Below are positions 62,226 to 64,000 of a stretch of DNA of 64,000 nucleotides, piece by piece. The notes below the pieces were generated by a model that ran no database searches, was not told the DNA's origin, and saw nothing but the letters and a program-made list of their open reading frames with translations. Positions within the stretch are counted from its first letter, which is position 1; the number at the start of each line of letters is the position of its first letter. This DNA comes from Iphinoe sp. HA4291-MV1 (lineage in GTDB: Bacteria; Cyanobacteriota; Cyanobacteriia; Cyanobacteriales; Nostocaceae): NCBI GenBank assembly GCA_019359415.1, contig JAHHHH010000001.1, positions 62,001-126,000 of the forward strand, in the 5' to 3' direction. The translations under genes were made by a program, and so were the position numbers.

Positions 62226-62472
62226 TCGAAACTTCGAGCTTGGAACTCGGAACTTCGAGCTTGGAACTCGGAACTTCGAGCTTGGAACTCGGAACTTCGA
62301 GCTTGGAACTCAGAATGTCGAGTTCGGAACTCGGAACTTCAAGCTTGGAACTCGGAATGTCGAGCTTGGAACTCGGAACGTCGAGCTTGGAACTCGGAAC
62401 TTCGAGCTTGGAACTCGGAACTTCAAGCTTGGAACTCGGAACTTCGAGCTTGGAACTCGGAATGTCGAGTTC
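62226..62472. repeat. 21-bp tandem array B (12 units)
   Basis: Units at exact 21-bp spacing from 62235 to 62466, consensus CGAGCTTGGAACTCGGAACTT, each with a CGAG...CTCG dyad. It starts about 23 bp after the pentapeptide gene's stop. The same unit length and copy number as the array at 15903-16154, with a partly similar core (GAG..TTGGA.ACTCG). Confidence 0.92.
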
Positions 62473-62535
62473 TACACTTAAACATCCAAGCTCAAAGCTT
62501 TAATTGTCATACCGTCTCACTTTAATTTTGATACA

Positions 62536-62625
62536 AATGGAAATTGGGAATTGGGCATGGGGCATTGAGAATTGGGAATTGGGCATTGGATTCTTAATTT
62601 TGACTTTTGACTTTTGACTTGTTTT
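62536..62625. repeat. STRR-type heptamers (GGGAATT, GGGCATT; TTTTGAC)
   Basis: Mixed 7-bp units GGGAATT/GGGCATT at about 62545-62590 and TTTTGAC at about 62600-62622, between array B and the next gene. Confidence 0.7.
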
Positions 62626-62636
62626 GCCCATTTTTT

Positions 62637-63110
62637 CTACACCTGTGACTTCTGAGTCTCCACCTTCCGAGATTTACGAGTAAACCTGCGTCCCATGTCA
62701 TCAACCACTGCATCTAAACCCGTACCTTTACCATTTGCTTTCGCGTAGTTGTAAACCATCAACCCCGCCGCATAAGCTTCACTACCAACTGCCATAACAG
62801 TATCATTCACAAGTTCTTGCAGTTGAGTTAATGACAGCAAAACTGGGTACAACGCTTCAAAGAGTTCCACATCTCGACGCATTTCAGACAAATCGAACGA
62901 GCGAGGTAGAAAGTCTGGATTCTGTGTCGCCACCTCCAACGCCTTAGCCACAAACGCCCGACTCTTGTCACCCAACTTTGGCAAGGATTTACGCTCCTCA
63001 ATTGTCAAACCGATTAAAAACGGTAACTTTTCACGAATACTTGCGATCGCTTGCATGACTGCTTGTCGATCAGTTTGGGAAAGACTAGCACTGATTCGAT
63101 TTTCTGCCAT
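62637..63110 (-). CDS. Conserved hypothetical protein
   Basis: 157 residues, ATG at 63110. An all-helical, soluble protein: ISASLSQTDRQAVMQAIASI, REKLPFLIGLTIEERKSLPK, LGDKSRAFVAKALEVATQNP and YPVLLSLTQLQELVNDTVMA are regular amphipathic helices. I recall closely similar proteins of unknown function in cyanobacteria and other bacteria. No domain with a known activity is visible. It is divergent from the relic on its right; no operon partner. Confidence 0.75.
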   Translation of the reverse strand: MAENRISASLSQTDRQAVMQAIASIREKLPFLIGLTIEERKSLPKLGDKSRAFVAKALEVATQNPDFLPRSFDLSEMRRDVELFEALYPVLLSLTQLQELVNDTVMAVGSEAYAAGLMVYNYAKANGKGTGLDAVVDDMGRRFTRKSRKVETQKSQV

Positions 63111-63185
63111 TTTTTATACTCCTGGTGGAACATTTAGAATCAGTGTTCCCCAAAGAAGAAAGGATGACTAGAACACCGATTCAGT

Positions 63186-63413
63186 ATTCATACCCCAGTG
63201 CATGGTAGTTGGCTAAATATGGCAGAGACTGAACTCAGTGTCTTAGCACGGCAATGTCTCGATTGTCGTATTCCCGATCAACCTTCATTACAACGAGAAA
63301 CGATGGCTTGGGAACAACGTAGAAATGCTCAATCGCGAACAATCGATTGGCGCTTTACCACTGAAGATGCACGCATTAAGCTTAAACGACTCTATCCCTC
63401 ATTTCAACCCTGA
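63186..63413 (+). pseudogene. IS630-family transposase, C-terminal remnant
   Basis: The frame reads HTPVHGSWLNMAETELSVLA, then RQCLDCRIPDQPSLQRET and WRFTTEDARIKLKRLYPSFQ, the last part of an IS630-type DDE transposase including its final Glu (MAETE). The rest of the gene is missing upstream. The stop (63411-63413) is followed at once by an ftsW fragment in another frame. Confidence 0.85.
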
Positions 63414-63672
63414 CAGACTACTAGTGGCGATCGGCGTAACAATTCTGATGGTAGGACAATCATTACTCCACATTGGTGTTACCACTGGTGCCCTGCCAAC
63501 AACTGGTTTGCCATTGCCTATGTTTAGTTATGGCGGGAATTCGATGATTGCCAGTTTGATGGCAGCTGGGTTGCTCATTCGGGTTGCACGCCAGAGTAGC
63601 GAAGCTGAAGTGGTACCGTTGCAACAGGAGGGTGAGAAGAGGCGCAAACGGCGTCTTTTTCAAAAGAAATAA
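63412..63672 (+). pseudogene. FtsW/RodA-family C-terminal fragment
   Basis: The last 86 codons of an FtsW-like lipid-II polymerase/shape protein: LLHIGVTTGALPTTGLPLPM, then FSYGGNSMIASLMAAGLLIRV and a basic tail. All earlier transmembrane segments are gone. The frame stays open into the upstream transposase relic in another register, with an ATG at 63325, so a hybrid product of about 115 residues is possible but unlikely to work. The coding part looks little decayed, which suggests a fairly recent truncation. Confidence 0.8.
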
Positions 63673-63894
63673 GGCTCATCTCACCAAAGAAGGCAAAAGT
63701 TAAAAGGCAAAAGGCAAAAGAAAGAGGATTTCTTTCTTTTTACTTTTTCATTGTGCATAAGTTAATTTTGGTTTCATCTATAGAATGCTATATAAGTATC
63801 AGCAAAAAATTTCACTGTGCTGACTTGGTGCATAAACCACAGATTATTCAATTTGTCAATTAGCAAGCTCTAATACTCTCTCTGTACTCGCACT

Positions 63895-64000
63895 ATGAGT
63901 GAAAACACCCGTGTCAAAACAATTTTGCTCTTGGCGGCGAATCCAAGAAAGACTTCTGCGTTGCGACTGGATGAAGAGGTACGGGAAATTGATGAGGGAT
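63895..64000 (+). CDS. CHAT-type domain protein, N-terminal fragment (window edge)
   Basis: Only 35 codons are present, from the ATG at 63895. RVKTILLLAANPRKTSALRL followed by DEEVREIDEG is the usual beginning of cyanobacterial CHAT-domain proteins (often followed by an IVHFSGHG motif and repeats). The catalytic residues lie outside the window, so the assignment rests on the start motif only. Confidence 0.6.
   Translation, partial: MSENTRVKTILLLAANPRKTSALRLDEEVREIDEG

Noticed and set aside
62172-62525. 117-codon plus-strand frame with AWNSELR-type repeats
   Set aside because: It begins inside the pentapeptide gene in another frame and consists of array B. A repeat by-product more likely than a gene.
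63325-63672. Intact 115-residue FtsW-like protein
   Set aside because: The first 29 codons are transposase sequence in a foreign frame and most FtsW membrane helices are missing, so it is called a relic.

Overview
The window looks like chromosomal DNA of a filamentous, probably heterocyst-forming cyanobacterium (Nostocales type). The signs are frequent GCGATCGC (HIP1) octamers, many heptanucleotide tandem repeats (STRR type), dispersed palindromes, and cyanobacterial families such as DUF1822, DUF928, Uma2, DUF4058, a Mo-dependent-nitrogenase-like protein and a GH65/beta-phosphoglucomutase fusion. I cannot name the genus. No rRNA, tRNA, CRISPR array or intact autonomous IS was recognised.

Layout. 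1-9.4 kb is mostly core metabolism on the minus strand: an AarF/UbiB kinase start, a disaccharide phosphorylase-phosphoglucomutase fusion, a Uma2 nuclease-fold protein, murD (carrying a 75-residue repeat-derived insert) and glyS. 9.4-12.3 kb is repeat-rich: an orphan RHH antitoxin, a 516-bp element carrying a four-helix-bundle gene between terminal inverted repeats and a 10-bp direct repeat, a VapBC-like pair, and a MITE nested in a hairpin repeat. 12.3-17 kb holds a membrane HEAT-repeat/NACHT-like NTPase with near-identical 105-bp repeats, a 12 x 21-bp array, and a DUF4058 gene. 17.1-18.6 kb has an archaeal-type aspartyl-tRNA synthetase behind a leader that resembles a T-box.

19-36.5 kb is a surface/proteolysis locus. 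A sigma-like protein, DUF1822, a CHAT-CHASE2 protein, DUF928 and a CSLREA exported protein read rightward. A second sigma-like protein, a PEP-CTERM protein, two filamentous-haemagglutinin-type TPS proteins and a TPR-CHAT protein read leftward. Both CHAT domains keep the His/Cys dyad.

36.7-54.3 kb is a peptide-export locus. It has two ABC exporter + HlyD + parvulin-type foldase sets, one exporter with an intact C39 peptidase and one with the peptidase triad lost. It also has a transposase-derived HTH protein, two glycine-zipper peptides with double-Gly-like leaders, an APH-like kinase, a GT2 glycosyltransferase, and three related dyad motifs near the peptide genes. The simplest reading is a bacteriocin-like secretion system whose two peptides are cleaved by the active C39 exporter.

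54.3-64 kb returns to mixed content: a YacL-type PIN/TRAM protein, a HemW-like protein, a GMC oxidoreductase, a nuclease-fold protein, a pentapeptide membrane protein with hexanucleotide low complexity followed by a second 12 x 21-bp array, a conserved hypothetical, an IS630/ftsW chimeric relic, and the start of a CHAT-type gene.
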